A DNA stretch of 64,000 nt from the NCBI RefSeq assembly GCF_007474535.1, contig NZ_VKNW01000002.1, forward strand, positions 1 through 64,000, given 5' to 3'. The notes under the pieces are model-generated. The model was not told the origin of the DNA, made no database searches, and worked only from the letters and a program-made list of their open reading frames with translations. Both the position numbers and the translations under genes were made by a program. Positions 45,304 to 53,807 of this stretch are shown here, one piece after another. The first letter of the stretch is position 1, and the number at the start of each line of letters is the position of its first letter. Origin of the DNA: Chryseobacterium echinoideorum. Lineage in GTDB: Bacteria > Bacteroidota > Bacteroidia > Flavobacteriales > Weeksellaceae.

Positions 45304-45312
45304 AAAAATTTT

Positions 45313-45831
45313 TTAAACAGATTGCGTATTGTCATCATGCCATTTTCCCTGTACTTTCATTACCTGTTCAATCACATCGCGTACAGCTCCGCTCCCACCC
45401 TTTTTCGATGAAATATAGTCTGCGATACTTTTAATTTCAGGAACAGCATTTTCCGGACATACGGCAATCACAGAATTTTGCATGATATGATAATCAGGAA
45501 TATCGTCACCCATTGTCAGAATTTCTTCGTTTTTGAGATTGTATTTTTCTTTAAAATTTTCAAAATCGGTCATTTTATCATGCGATTTTGCATAGTAGTC
45601 TTCTATTCCGAGATAATTAAGTCGATGCCTTACCATTTCATCATTTCCACCTGTAATTACTCCGATGAGATAATTATTTTTTAGTGCTTTCACTACAGCA
45701 TATCCGTCTAGAACATTCATAACTCTGCACATATTTCCGCCGGGCATCAAATATACATTTCCGTCTGTGAAAACGCCGTCTACATCAAAAACAAACGCTT
45801 TTATATCTTTTAATTTTTCTTTGTAACTCAT
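45313..45831 (-). CDS. kdsC: KdsC-type HAD phosphatase (KDO 8-phosphate phosphatase)
   Basis: A 172-residue HAD protein without a cap, with the catalytic F-D-V-D-G-V-F-T-D-G motif, S/T loop (G-V-I-T-G-G-N), a lysine and the T-M-G-D-D-I-P-D motif. It fits KdsC, which releases KDO from KDO 8-phosphate for lipopolysaccharide core synthesis. The tetramer-forming type is typical. It is in the leftward operon with SIMPL and maf. Confidence 0.9.
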   Translation of the reverse strand: MSYKEKLKDIKAFVFDVDGVFTDGNVYLMPGGNMCRVMNVLDGYAVVKALKNNYLIGVITGGNDEMVRHRLNYLGIEDYYAKSHDKMTDFENFKEKYNLKNEEILTMGDDIPDYHIMQNSVIAVCPENAVPEIKSIADYISSKKGGSGAVRDVIEQVMKVQGKWHDDNTQSV

Positions 45832-45853
45832 TATAAATTTTAAAAATTCAGAT

Positions 45854-46609
45854 CTAGTCGAGGTTGTAAGTAAGCCTTACGGTAATTCTCGCTGATTTTT
45901 CTTTACTCGAAGTATCAAAATTTCCGCCATAGCTGTCTTCATCCGTAGAACCTTTTGCCGTAATCTGGAAAACTCCCATTGAGGCATTTTTCAGTTTTCC
46001 AAGATCTCCGTCCGCGCTGCTGACAATCTTTTCAGCTCTCTGTTTGGCATCTTTAGAGCCTGCTTCTATCAAACTATGTTTCAACGAAGCAAGATCAGAA
46101 TAGGTATATTGTGCTGAAGAAGGTTCAAACTGAACACCGTTGTTGATGAGTTCGGCCGTTTTGTCGATCACGCTTTCAATCTTTTTCATCAAAGCAGGGT
46201 CTTTTTTCGCTCTGAAAAAAACACTTTGAGTGGCTTTATATCCGTCAAAAATATCTTCAGATTTTTCGCTTCCATCAGATTCTTTTGTGGTTATGGTACG
46301 ATAGGATCTCGAAAAATTTACTCCGCCAAAATAAAACTCTCCTGCTTTAAAACCTTTGCTGTAGAAAAAAGCTTTTACTTTTTCTTTATCCTGCGATATT
46401 AAATTATATGCGTCTTTTGCATCCATTGCGTTGGCATCAAAACTCCCGCTCCAGTTTATTTCGTCTGAAGTAAAATCTTTAGATCCTAAACCTGTAACAG
46501 ATATAGTATCCTGTTTTAGATTTCTGTTTTTAAAACTTGAGCCTAAGATTAGAGCCGTAATTACAACAGCAGTTCCGATGATTAATGAGCGGATGATATT
46601 AGTATTCAT
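45854..46609 (-). CDS. SIMPL-domain (DUF541) membrane-anchored protein
   Basis: A 251-residue protein with a single N-terminal membrane anchor (residues 8-25) and a SIMPL/DUF541 domain: I-S-V-T-G-L-G-S at the start of the domain, a helical K-E-K-V-K-A-F-F region, and A-S-L-K-H-S-L-I-E-A-G-S-K-D-A-K-Q-R-A-E near the end. It is presumably periplasmic. The family is of poorly known function. Confidence 0.88.
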   Translation of the reverse strand: MNTNIIRSLIIGTAVVITALILGSSFKNRNLKQDTISVTGLGSKDFTSDEINWSGSFDANAMDAKDAYNLISQDKEKVKAFFYSKGFKAGEFYFGGVNFSRSYRTITTKESDGSEKSEDIFDGYKATQSVFFRAKKDPALMKKIESVIDKTAELINNGVQFEPSSAQYTYSDLASLKHSLIEAGSKDAKQRAEKIVSSADGDLGKLKNASMGVFQITAKGSTDEDSYGGNFDTSSKEKSARITVRLTYNLD

Positions 46610-46636
46610 TTTTTGAGTTTTATCAAAGGTAAAACT

Positions 46637-47389
46637 TTATGACAAATGATACATTTTTTTAATAGAATTATTAATGGTTTTGTAGAGTAAAAGACTTTCG
46701 TCTTTTAATAATTGTTCGTGAAGCTGCAAGACTCTCTCGTCATTTCTTACAGCAGGTCCTGTTTGAGCAGATTTAGGTTCAATTTCATGAATTTTCTGGA
46801 CGGTCTCATCAATTAATGGCAAAAAATAGTCAAAAGGTATTTGTTGAGAATCTGAAATTTCTTTGGCTCTGGAAAAAAGATGATTCACAAAATTACAGGC
46901 AAAAACGGCGGTAAGATGGATATATTTTCTTTTTTCATATGTACTTTCCATGACATTTGCTGAAATTTGGGAAGCTAAATTCATTAAAATTTGCTGATCT
47001 TCACTATTTTCAGCTTCGATAAAAAAAGGAATTTTTTTGTAGTCCAGATGTTTAGATTTAGAAAAAGTCTGTAAAGGATAAAAGCTTGATTTTCTGTACT
47101 CTCCTACTAATATTTCTTTAGGTAAAGATCCTGAAGTATGGGCAACAAGACAGTTTTTTTTAGAGATGATTTTGGAAACTTCTTCAATTGACTGATCACT
47201 TACGGAGAGAAGGTATAAGTCCGCTTCTTCAAGCTTTTGAGTAGAATAAGGAATATGTAACTCGCTTGAAATTTTACGAAGTTCATTTTCATTTCTACCA
47301 TAAATTTGTGCTAAAGGAATGTCATTTTGCTTACATGCTTTTGCTAAATGATAAGCCACATTTCCTGAACCTATAATGACTGTTTGCAT
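46637..47389 (-). CDS. Rossmann-like and DUF2520 domain protein
   Basis: A 250-residue protein with an N-terminal NAD(P)-binding fold (I-G-S-G-N-V-A-Y-H-L-A, residues 6-16), H-T-S-G-S-L near residue 85, and a helical C-terminal DUF2520 domain (L-T-A-V-F-A-C-N-F-V-N-H-L). It resembles ketopantoate-reductase/6PGDH-type dehydrogenases. Substrate unknown. It is the first gene of the leftward DUF2520-SIMPL-kdsC-maf-sprE series. Confidence 0.88.
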   Translation of the reverse strand: MQTVIIGSGNVAYHLAKACKQNDIPLAQIYGRNENELRKISSELHIPYSTQKLEEADLYLLSVSDQSIEEVSKIISKKNCLVAHTSGSLPKEILVGEYRKSSFYPLQTFSKSKHLDYKKIPFFIEAENSEDQQILMNLASQISANVMESTYEKRKYIHLTAVFACNFVNHLFSRAKEISDSQQIPFDYFLPLIDETVQKIHEIEPKSAQTGPAVRNDERVLQLHEQLLKDESLLLYKTINNSIKKMYHLS

Positions 47390-47526
47390 CTAACAAAGAT
47401 AATATTTTTGTTTTTTGATTGAAAATATTGCGCATACAAGTCAGAAGTTTTATCTATATTTATCAAAAGAAGTTTTAAAATTTGATTTATTGGACTAAAA
47501 ATTGAATGATTAATTTAACTTTTAAA

Positions 47527-47534
47527 TATTTTTG
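47527..47534 (+). promoter_or_regulatory. -7 box of the ECF sigma operon
   Basis: TATTTTTG fits TAnnTTTG and lies 24 bp upstream of the sigma factor start. Confidence 0.5.
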
Positions 47535-47558
47535 TAATCAAAACAATGAAAGCATCAC

Positions 47559-48110
47559 ATGAAGAGTAAAGACGCAGAGATTATTGCGCTTATGCAAAAC
47601 TCACGAACACTTGATAAAGGGATTCGTGTGATGATGGATGCTTATCAGAGTAGATTGTATTGGCACATCAGACGTATTATTGTAGATGGAGATCTTGCTC
47701 AGGATACGCTGCAGGAAACTTTTATAAAAGCATATCAGAATTTTCATCAGTTTAAAAATGACAGCCAACTGTATACCTGGTTGTACAGAATTGCAACCAA
47801 TGAGGCATTACAGCAAATCAATAAGCTAAAAAGAATGCAGAAAACTGATGAAGATCCGGAATATTATATGCAGAATATAGTTGCCGATAATACAGAAGGA
47901 GACGCCGAAGAAATACAGATTCTGTTACAGAAAGCCATACAAAGTCTTCCGGAAAAGCAGAAGCTTGTATTTACGATGAGGTATTATGATGATTTGCCCT
48001 ATGAAGAAATATCTAAAATTGTAGATATGTCTGTAGGAACACTGAAAACAAATTATCATTACGCAAAACAAAAAATAGAAGAATACATCAAAGAAAATTA
48101 CGAAAAATAA
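47559..48110 (+). CDS. ECF-type RNA polymerase sigma factor
   Basis: A 183-residue sigma-70 family protein with region 2 (D-L-A-Q-D-T-L-Q-E-T-F-I-K-A-Y and T-W-L-Y-R-I-A-T-N-E-A) and region 4 (L-P-E-K-Q-K-L-V-F-T-M-R-Y-Y-D-D-L-P-Y-E-E-I). It is followed within 21 bp by a gene for a membrane protein with duplicated N-terminal repeats, a likely anti-sigma partner, then by a CpxP/Spy-like periplasmic protein. The set looks like an envelope stress operon (inference). Confidence 0.93.
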   Translation: MKSKDAEIIALMQNSRTLDKGIRVMMDAYQSRLYWHIRRIIVDGDLAQDTLQETFIKAYQNFHQFKNDSQLYTWLYRIATNEALQQINKLKRMQKTDEDPEYYMQNIVADNTEGDAEEIQILLQKAIQSLPEKQKLVFTMRYYDDLPYEEISKIVDMSVGTLKTNYHYAKQKIEEYIKENYEK

Positions 48111-48131
48111 TTTTTGAGAAAAAAACCAAAC

Positions 48132-48746
48132 ATGAAAGATTTTAATCTAGATAATTTAGAACGCAAAAACATTTACAAGGTTCCTGAGAATATGTTTGAC
48201 AATATTCAGGAAAGAGTGTTGAGCGGAGTGAAAGATTTTGATCTGGACCAATTAGAACGCCAAAACATTTATAAAGTTCAGGATGACTTATTTTCTACTG
48301 TTCAGAATAATGTTTTAAAAGAGATATCAAAAAATAAAAAAACACCCGTATTCAGGTTACACTGGGGTTATGCAGCAGCAGCGTCTTTAGCACTTATCTT
48401 TGGATCTGCTTATATTTTTAGCAATGATAAAAACAGTGATGTTGAAACACAGAACAGCATAACAAAAACTGAAACACAGGCTAGTGAAAGCCAGATCGCT
48501 TATCAAACGCTGAAAGATGATTTAACCTCGGTTGAAAATACGAATCAAAAAGTGATAAGTCTGAAAAATGCAGAAGTTTCTGTTGCAAAAAGTAAAGTTA
48601 TCAAAAATACAGAAAAGGTAAATCTGCCTAAAAAAGTTTCAGCAGAGACGAGAATGAATGAATATCTGGATTCTTTTACCAGTGCAGAAATTGCTGAGTT
48701 AGCAGATAATTCTAATCAGGATGTCTATTTAGACTTGTATAATTAA
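48132..48746 (+). CDS. Putative anti-sigma membrane protein with duplicated N-terminal motif
   Basis: From ATG 48132 the protein has 204 residues. The cytoplasmic N-terminus contains two copies of F-(N/D)-L-D-(N/Q)-L-E-R-(K/Q)-N-I-Y-K-V, about 37 residues apart. One membrane segment follows (G-Y-A-A-A-A-S-L-A-L-I-F-G-S-A-Y-I-F, about residues 77-95), then a S/T/K-rich periplasmic part. It has no zinc-binding HXXXCXXC. Position after an ECF sigma gene suggests anti-sigma function, with the repeats as sigma-binding helices (inference). Confidence 0.7.
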   Translation: MKDFNLDNLERKNIYKVPENMFDNIQERVLSGVKDFDLDQLERQNIYKVQDDLFSTVQNNVLKEISKNKKTPVFRLHWGYAAAASLALIFGSAYIFSNDKNSDVETQNSITKTETQASESQIAYQTLKDDLTSVENTNQKVISLKNAEVSVAKSKVIKNTEKVNLPKKVSAETRMNEYLDSFTSAEIAELADNSNQDVYLDLYN

Positions 48747-48751
48747 AGAAA

Positions 48752-49261
48752 ATGAAAAAAATATTATTTTTACTTTTAATGATCTCCGGATTTGGTCTGA
48801 ATGCTCAGATTAAAGATTATGACTGGAAGAAAATGAATCCGGAGCAGAGAAAGGAGATAATAAACAATCTTTCAACTGAAGAGAGAAAAAAACTTCTTAC
48901 TCAGTTCAGAAATAATATGATGGTGGAAATGCTCAATGTTCCTGCGCAGGATAAAGATGAGTTTACCAAAATGTATACTGAATATATTGAAAGCCAGAAT
49001 AAAATAAAAGGTCAGTTTGATTCTGACTTTGATCCGGATAAACTTTCAGAAGAAGAAGCAAAACAAAAACTTCAGCAAAGTTTTGATGTGGGACAGCAAC
49101 TGTTTGAAAACAGAAAAAAGTATGCGGAAAAAATGCAGACCGTGATTCCTTGCCAAAAAGTACTGAAGCTTTTCCAGTCTGAGGGAATGATGCGAGATAA
49201 AATGAATGAAAGAAAACCTCATGGAAGAAATAAAGCTTCAGGAAGAAAGCAAACCCCATAA
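48752..49261 (+). CDS. Periplasmic helical protein, Spy/CpxP-like
   Basis: A 169-residue protein with a signal peptide (MKKILFLLLMISGFGLNAQ) and a long, charged helical body containing M-N-P-E-Q-R-K-E-I-I and L-S-T-E-E-R-K-K-L-L. These are reminiscent of the L-T-x-x-Q motifs of Spy/CpxP chaperones and zinc-resistance sensors. It is the third gene of the sigma operon. A lysine/arginine-rich tail ends the protein. Confidence 0.72.
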   Translation: MKKILFLLLMISGFGLNAQIKDYDWKKMNPEQRKEIINNLSTEERKKLLTQFRNNMMVEMLNVPAQDKDEFTKMYTEYIESQNKIKGQFDSDFDPDKLSEEEAKQKLQQSFDVGQQLFENRKKYAEKMQTVIPCQKVLKLFQSEGMMRDKMNERKPHGRNKASGRKQTP

Positions 49262-49283
49262 TAGTTTATTTTTTTAATGTTGG

Positions 49284-49313
49284 ACGACCTTTGCAATTTA
49301 TTGTGAGGGTCGT
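49284..49313 (+). terminator. Weak terminator after the sigma operon
   Basis: ACGACC (49284-49289) pairs with GGTCGT (49308-49313) around an 18-nt loop, followed by TTTAATTT. Confidence 0.45.
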
Positions 49314-49422
49314 TTAATTTAAAAAATCGCATAAAATAGGATAAGATATAAGCTAATTCATACTTTTGTACATAAGAATGAACTCTCAAGTTTGTTTAAA
49401 TTAATTCGCAATTTTATAAATC

Positions 49423-49664
49423 ATGAGTGTAAAAAAAATATTGTTCTTTTTATTGATTTCAAATCTGTTTCTTGGGCAGAAAACTGAGGTTATTAACTTA
49501 TCAAAATCTATTAAAGATAGCAAGGGTACAATTAAAACTTTCACTGTAATAGATCAGCGACCAGAGACAAGGAGGTCGGAAGTGTCATATATCATAAAAG
49601 TAAGGTAAATATTATTTTTGAAAACGAACTTAAAACAGCATTTGCTACTAAAATTAAAAATTAA
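49423..49664 (+). pseudogene. Small secreted protein gene with a one-base frameshift
   Basis: ATG 49423 encodes a signal peptide (MSVKKILFFLLISNLFLGQ) and continues to T-F-T-V-I-D-Q-R-P-E, after which the frame runs to an early stop at 49608. Shifting frame at about 49566 continues naturally as D-K-E-V-G-S-V-I-Y-H-K-S-K-V-N-I-I-F-E-N-E-L to TAA 49662-49664. A missing G in the G-A-G/G-A-C junction would restore one 81-residue reading frame. It may be a real mutation or a sequencing error. Function unknown. Confidence 0.6.
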
Positions 49665-49681
49665 ATTCTCCTGCATTTTAT

Positions 49682-49689
49682 TATCTTTG
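49682..49689 (+). promoter_or_regulatory. -7 box of the lepA promoter
   Basis: TATCTTTG, 19 bp upstream of the lepA ATG, is a strong TAnnTTTG match. Confidence 0.6.
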
Positions 49690-49708
49690 CAAATTACATA
49701 GTTCTTAA

Positions 49709-51505
49709 ATGAAAAACATACGAAATTTTTGCATAATCGCTCATATCGACCACGGTAAATCTACTTTGGCAGACCGTCTTCTGGAGTATACCAATACAGT
49801 GACTCAGAGAGAATTACAATCTCAGACGCTTGATGATATGGATTTGGAAAAAGAACGTGGGATCACGATAAAATCTCACGCTATCCAGATGGATTATGAG
49901 CTTAATGGCGAAAAATATATTTTAAACCTTATTGATACACCGGGACACGTAGATTTTTCTTATGAAGTTTCCCGTTCAATTGCTGCCTGTGAAGGAGCGC
50001 TTCTTATTGTAGATGCTGCGCAAAGTATTCAGGCACAGACAATTAGTAATTTATATTTAGCACTTGAAAATGATTTAACAATCATTCCGATCTTGAATAA
50101 AATTGATCTCCCTTCTGCGAACCCTGAAGAAGTTACCGATGAAATCATGAATTTAATTGGTTGCGATTATGAAGATGTATTAAGAGTTTCGGGAAAAACA
50201 GGAGAAGGTGTTCATCATTTGCTTGAGCAGATTGTAGAAAGAATTCCGGCTCCGGTGGGAGATCCGGATGCACCGCTTCAGGCATTGATTTTCGACTCTG
50301 TTTATAACCCGTTCAGAGGAATTGAAGCCTATTTCAAGGTTGTTAACGGAAGTATTTCTAAGAACGAGAAAATTAAATTCTTTGCAACCGGAAAAGAATA
50401 TGGTGCAGATGAAGTAGGAACTTTGAAACTGAAACAGGTTCCAAAGAAAACCGTTCAGTGTGGTGATGTAGGATATTTGGTTTCAGGGATTAAAGATGCT
50501 CGTGAAGTAAAAGTAGGAGATACAATTACTTCTTTTGAAAAACCTGCAGCCGGACCTATTGAAGGTTTTGAAGAAGTAAAGCCAATGGTTTTCGCCGGGA
50601 TTTACCCTATTGATTCTGAGGATTTTGAAGAATTAAGATTTTCTCTTGAAAAATTGAGACTGAATGATGCTTCTTTGGTTTTTGAGCCAGAAAGCTCTGC
50701 AGCACTTGGCTTCGGTTTCCGTTGCGGATTCTTGGGTATGCTTCACATGGAAATTGTGCAGGAAAGACTCGACAGAGAGTTTAATATGAATGTGATTACC
50801 ACGGTTCCCAACGTTTCTTATTTCGGATATACTAAAAAAGAACCAGAAGTTCCGATTTTGATCAACAATCCATCCGAAATGATGGATCCTTCTACGATGG
50901 ATAGAGTAGAAGAACCTTATATTAAAGCTTCCATCATTACAAAATCTGATTTTGTAGGAGCTGTAATGACGCTTTGTATCGAAAAAAGAGGCGAAATTGT
51001 CAATCAGAGTTATTTGACTTCAGACAGGGTTGAGCTCATTTTTAATATGCCTTTAGCAGAGGTGGTTTTTGATTTCTACGACAGGTTAAAATCTATTTCT
51101 AAAGGTTATGCCTCATTTGATTATCATCCGATTGGTTTTAGGGCTTCTAAACTGGTAAAAATGGATATTTTAATTAACGGAGATATGGTAGATGCTTTAT
51201 CTTCATTAATCCATGATTCTAATGCTTATTACATCGGAAAAAGAATGTGTGAGAAACTTCGCGAACTGATCCCGAGACAGCAGTTTGATATTGCGGTTCA
51301 GGCAGCATTGGGAACAAAAGTTATTGCAAGAGAAACCATTAAAGCATTAAGAAAAGACGTTACGGCAAAATGTTACGGAGGAGATATTTCCAGAAAGCGT
51401 AAACTTTTGGAAAAACAAAAAGAAGGAAAGAAAAAAATGAAGCAGATCGGTAGAGTAGAGGTGCCGCAATCGGCATTCATGGCTGTATTGAAGCTCAATG
51501 ATTAA
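49709..51505 (+). CDS. lepA: Elongation factor 4 (LepA)
   Basis: A 598-residue translational GTPase of full LepA length. G1 is [10 protein letters not shown]2 E-R-G-I-T-I-K, G3 D-T-P-G-H-V-D-F, G4 N-K-I-D. Downstream come the LepA-specific [12 protein letters not shown] segment and the C-terminal [17 protein letters not shown] region. It binds ribosomes and aids initiation/biogenesis or back-translocation. It is monocistronic with a strong terminator. Confidence 0.98.
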   Translation: MKNIRNFCIIAHIDHGKSTLADRLLEYTNTVTQRELQSQTLDDMDLEKERGITIKSHAIQMDYELNGEKYILNLIDTPGHVDFSYEVSRSIAACEGALLIVDAAQSIQAQTISNLYLALENDLTIIPILNKIDLPSANPEEVTDEIMNLIGCDYEDVLRVSGKTGEGVHHLLEQIVERIPAPVGDPDAPLQALIFDSVYNPFRGIEAYFKVVNGSISKNEKIKFFATGKEYGADEVGTLKLKQVPKKTVQCGDVGYLVSGIKDAREVKVGDTITSFEKPAAGPIEGFEEVKPMVFAGIYPIDSEDFEELRFSLEKLRLNDASLVFEPESSAALGFGFRCGFLGMLHMEIVQERLDREFNMNVITTVPNVSYFGYTKKEPEVPILINNPSEMMDPSTMDRVEEPYIKASIITKSDFVGAVMTLCIEKRGEIVNQSYLTSDRVELIFNMPLAEVVFDFYDRLKSISKGYASFDYHPIGFRASKLVKMDILINGDMVDALSSLIHDSNAYYIGKRMCEKLRELIPRQQFDIAVQAALGTKVIARETIKALRKDVTAKCYGGDISRKRKLLEKQKEGKKKMKQIGRVEVPQSAFMAVLKLND

Positions 51506-51564
51506 GGAAAGAGCTAAGTAAAAAATAAAAAAGAGCCAGTTGATATGGCGAAAGATAAAAAGTG

Positions 51565-51589
51565 AATCCGCAGATTTTTTCTGCGGATT
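51565..51589. terminator. Terminator after lepA
   Basis: AATCCGCAG and CTGCGGATT form a perfect 9-bp stem (extended by A-T pairs), followed by seven T. The convergent lipoprotein gene ends 20 bp further on. Confidence 0.9.
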
Positions 51590-51608
51590 TTTTTGATTAT
51601 GCTCTAAA

Positions 51609-52244
51609 TTATTTTCTCTTAAAAACAATCTCCATTGTTTTAAATTCTTTTCCTGTTTTCGGATCCGGACCGTACATTTCCATTTTTTGGGTATTGTCAT
51701 CCACGAAAGTGAAAACTTCTCTTACATCGCAGTCTTTTCCCGGTCTCGAAGGATCGGTCATTTTTCCTTTCAGTTCCATAGATTTTGCAGAAGCATTCCA
51801 ATCGCCTTCCAGATTCATAATTCCTGTTCCCATATTGTCGATCCAGGTGCTTACAAATTTTTTCTTTGAATTATCGTAGCCTACAATGCTTATTCCTTCA
51901 AACGGCATCCCCATCATATTGCCTTTGTGCGTACTCATTTGATAGCGTCCGTCAAATACCATTTTGTTAGTTGCTTCAGATGTGCTGGTCATTGGTTGAC
52001 CTCCGTTTTCCATCCACATGGTGGTTTCGCCGACCCAGTTTCCGTCTGATTTGGCAAGCATCTGGTGCTTATCTCCGGGAGTTGCAAAATCAATCCACGC
52101 CTTAGTAGCGGTTGCAGAGTCTACAGGTTTCCATTCTTCCGAAGCTAAAGAGTCATTTTTATTTGAATCTTTCACATCAACTTTTACTTTATCGCAGGAA
52201 ATAACAAGGCAGACTGCTGAAAATGTTAAGATAATTTTTTTCAT
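51609..52244 (-). CDS. DUF1579-family lipoprotein
   Basis: A 211-residue lipoprotein with the lipobox L-V-I-S-C at residues 13-17 and a beta-rich DUF1579 domain (G-D-K-H-Q-M-L-A-K-S-D-G-N-W-V-G-E-T-T-M-W near residue 58, M-G-T-G-I-M later). The lipid anchor places it in the envelope. DUF1579 function is unknown. It is divergent from the Nudix regulator gene. Confidence 0.88.
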   Translation of the reverse strand: MKKIILTFSAVCLVISCDKVKVDVKDSNKNDSLASEEWKPVDSATATKAWIDFATPGDKHQMLAKSDGNWVGETTMWMENGGQPMTSTSEATNKMVFDGRYQMSTHKGNMMGMPFEGISIVGYDNSKKKFVSTWIDNMGTGIMNLEGDWNASAKSMELKGKMTDPSRPGKDCDVREVFTFVDDNTQKMEMYGPDPKTGKEFKTMEIVFKRK

Positions 52245-52334
52245 AATGGTTTATTTTTAAATAGATTATATTTTAATTAAAAGTAATAAATTTATTTTAA
52301 CGAAAATTTATTTTTTTATGAATCTAAGAAATAA

Positions 52335-52356
52335 TAATTTTGTGTAATCATAACGC
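52335..52356 (+). promoter_or_regulatory. -7 box with overlapping operator of the Nudix regulator gene
   Basis: TAATTTTG (52335-52342) shares its last G with GTGTAATCATAACGC (52342-52356). This 15-bp imperfect inverted repeat recurs as GTGTAAAAATAACAC at 53355-53369, with exactly the same overlap with a TAnnTTTG box, and as GCGTAAAAACAACAC at 53301-53315. The overlap with the -7 box and start site fits repression. Autoregulation by the downstream NrtR-type protein is the simplest reading. Confidence 0.65.
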
Positions 52357-52365
52357 AAACTTATT

Positions 52366-53043
52366 ATGCAGAATATAAAAGTGGCTGTAGACGCAATTAT
52401 TTTCGGATATTTTGATAAAAAAGATCTTCAGATTCTTCTGATAAAAAGAAACATAGAACCCTATAAAGGAGGTTGGGCACTTCCGGGTGGATTGGTTTTG
52501 GACGATGAAAACCTTGATGATGCGGTAAAGCGTGAACTTCATGAAGAAACAGGGATAAAACCTGATTTTTTAGAACAGCTTTACACTTTTGGAAACGTTG
52601 GTCGCGATCCACGAAACAGAGTCGTTTCTGTGGCTTATTTAGGGCTTGTCAATCCTTCTTATCACGAATTATTTGCTGATTCCGATGCGGAAGATGCACA
52701 ATGGTTCAGTGTCAATCAGCTTCCAAAGCTTGCTTTTGATCATCAGTCTATTATTGATATTGCAGTGAAAAGACTTCGCACAAAAATCCAATATCAGCCG
52801 ATCGGATTCAATCTTTTAAATGAAGAATTTGCTTTTTCTGATCTCGAAAATTTATACAAAACTATTATCGGAAAGGAAATTGACCGCCGTAATTTCCGTA
52901 AAAAAATCATGAGCTACGGATTGCTTAATGAAACCAATAATCTTAGAAAAGAAGGCAGCGGAAGACCCGGAAAACTCTTTACTTTCAATCAGGAAAAATA
53001 TAAAGAATTGGAAGAACAGGGTTTTTATTTTGAAATAAAATAA
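52366..53043 (+). CDS. NrtR-type regulator: Nudix domain plus winged helix
   Basis: A 225-residue protein. Residues 1-140 form a Nudix domain with an intact Nudix box (G-x5-E-x7-R-E-L-x-E-E-T-G-I, about residues 41-65). The C-terminal part (about 150-225) is a winged helix with R-R-N-F-R-K-K-I and G-R-P-G-K-L-F-T-F. This architecture is that of NrtR, the ADP-ribose-responsive repressor of NAD metabolism, and of sugar-responsive AraR-type relatives in Bacteroidota. The intact box means hydrolase activity is not excluded. The neighbouring ADP-ribose genes and shared operators support an NAD/ADP-ribose regulator. Confidence 0.85.
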   Translation: MQNIKVAVDAIIFGYFDKKDLQILLIKRNIEPYKGGWALPGGLVLDDENLDDAVKRELHEETGIKPDFLEQLYTFGNVGRDPRNRVVSVAYLGLVNPSYHELFADSDAEDAQWFSVNQLPKLAFDHQSIIDIAVKRLRTKIQYQPIGFNLLNEEFAFSDLENLYKTIIGKEIDRRNFRKKIMSYGLLNETNNLRKEGSGRPGKLFTFNQEKYKELEEQGFYFEIK

Positions 53044-53300
53044 TTTTAAAACAAGACTACACTAACTTGTTGTTTTCTCACTGTCATTCTGAAAGTAGCG
53101 AAGCGGTGTGAAAAATCTATAAATTATATCTAAGATTCTTCCTTCTTCAGAAAGACAGAATTAGCATTTTCCAACTATATTTTTCATTTAAGTTTTATCA
53201 TTAAAAATTCAAATCTGTGCCACCTGTGAAAAACATTTGTGTAATTTGTATTTCAAAAAACGAATTTTTATCACTGGAAATCAATTTATTAAACATTTTA
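53044..53300. other. Intergenic spacer with degenerate flavobacterial repeat
   Basis: There is no supported gene. The part from 53080 to 53165 has GTCATTCTGAAAG, GCGAAGCGGTGTGAAAAATCT and TTCTTCCTTCTTCAGAAAGACAG. This resembles the dispersed intergenic repeats with GTCATTCTGA and AGAATCT modules seen in this group. The remainder is AT-rich. Confidence 0.4.
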
Positions 53301-53315
53301 GCGTAAAAACAACAC
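53301..53315 (+). promoter_or_regulatory. Upstream copy of the 15-bp operator
   Basis: GCGTAAAAACAACAC matches the consensus G(T/C)GTAA-N3-(T/C)AAC(A/G)C. It starts 54 bp upstream of the promoter-proximal copy, about five helical turns, so the two sites could be bridged by one regulator. Confidence 0.55.
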
Positions 53316-53347
53316 AAATAAATTTGGAAGATAAAATAATACTTTTT

Positions 53348-53369
53348 TAAATTTGTGTAAAAATAACAC
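53348..53369 (+). promoter_or_regulatory. -7 box with overlapping operator of the ADP-ribose gene cluster
   Basis: TAAATTTG (53348-53355) shares its last G with GTGTAAAAATAACAC (53355-53369), just 3 bp before the first start codon at 53373. The geometry is the same as before the Nudix regulator gene. Confidence 0.65.
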
Positions 53370-53372
53370 AAT

Positions 53373-53807
53373 ATGAAATCGATAACATTATACAGACCCA
53401 TCGGAGAAAAAGAAATGCTTTTAATTATAGAAAGCAACTACAAAAAATTTCCTCCAAGATTAGAATGGCAACCGATTTTCTATCCAGTTTTAGATGAAGA
53501 TTATGCCTCCGAAATTGCAAAAAAATGGAATACAAGAGATGAAGCAGGAAATTATCTTGGATTTGTAACTGAATTTGAAGTGTTGCAAGAAGAAGTAAAT
53601 AAATATCCAGCCCAAAATGTGGGAGCAAAAAATCATAATGAATTATGGGTTCCTTCAGAAGAATTGGATACTTTTAATCAGGCAATTGTAGGGAACATTA
53701 AAGTGACAAAAGTATTTATTGGGAACAACTTTAAAGAATCTGTGAATAAACCGATAGAAGATTTATTATTAATGCTTAAAAATGAAACTCAAATTAAAAA
53801 AATATAA
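53373..53807 (+). CDS. Uncharacterised cluster protein (often labelled ADP-ribosylation/crystallin J1)
   Basis: A 144-residue soluble protein starting MKSITLYRPIGEKEMLLI. It has the conserved-looking segments F-P-P-R-L, Q-P-I-F-Y-P-V, Y-A-S-E-I-A-K-K-W-N and N-E-L-W-V-P-S-E-E-L. I recall similar proteins labelled only as ADP-ribosylation/crystallin J1 by context. The early aromatic-Arg motif and a late acidic helix could fit a compact ADP-ribosyltransferase-like fold, but I cannot show this. It is the first gene after the operator and overlaps the next by 26 bp. Confidence 0.65.
   Translation: MKSITLYRPIGEKEMLLIIESNYKKFPPRLEWQPIFYPVLDEDYASEIAKKWNTRDEAGNYLGFVTEFEVLQEEVNKYPAQNVGAKNHNELWVPSEELDTFNQAIVGNIKVTKVFIGNNFKESVNKPIEDLLLMLKNETQIKKI

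Noticed and set aside
53235..53252. GTGTAATTTGTATTTC as a fourth operator copy
   Set aside because: Only the left half GTGTAA matches; the right arm AAC(A/G)C is missing.
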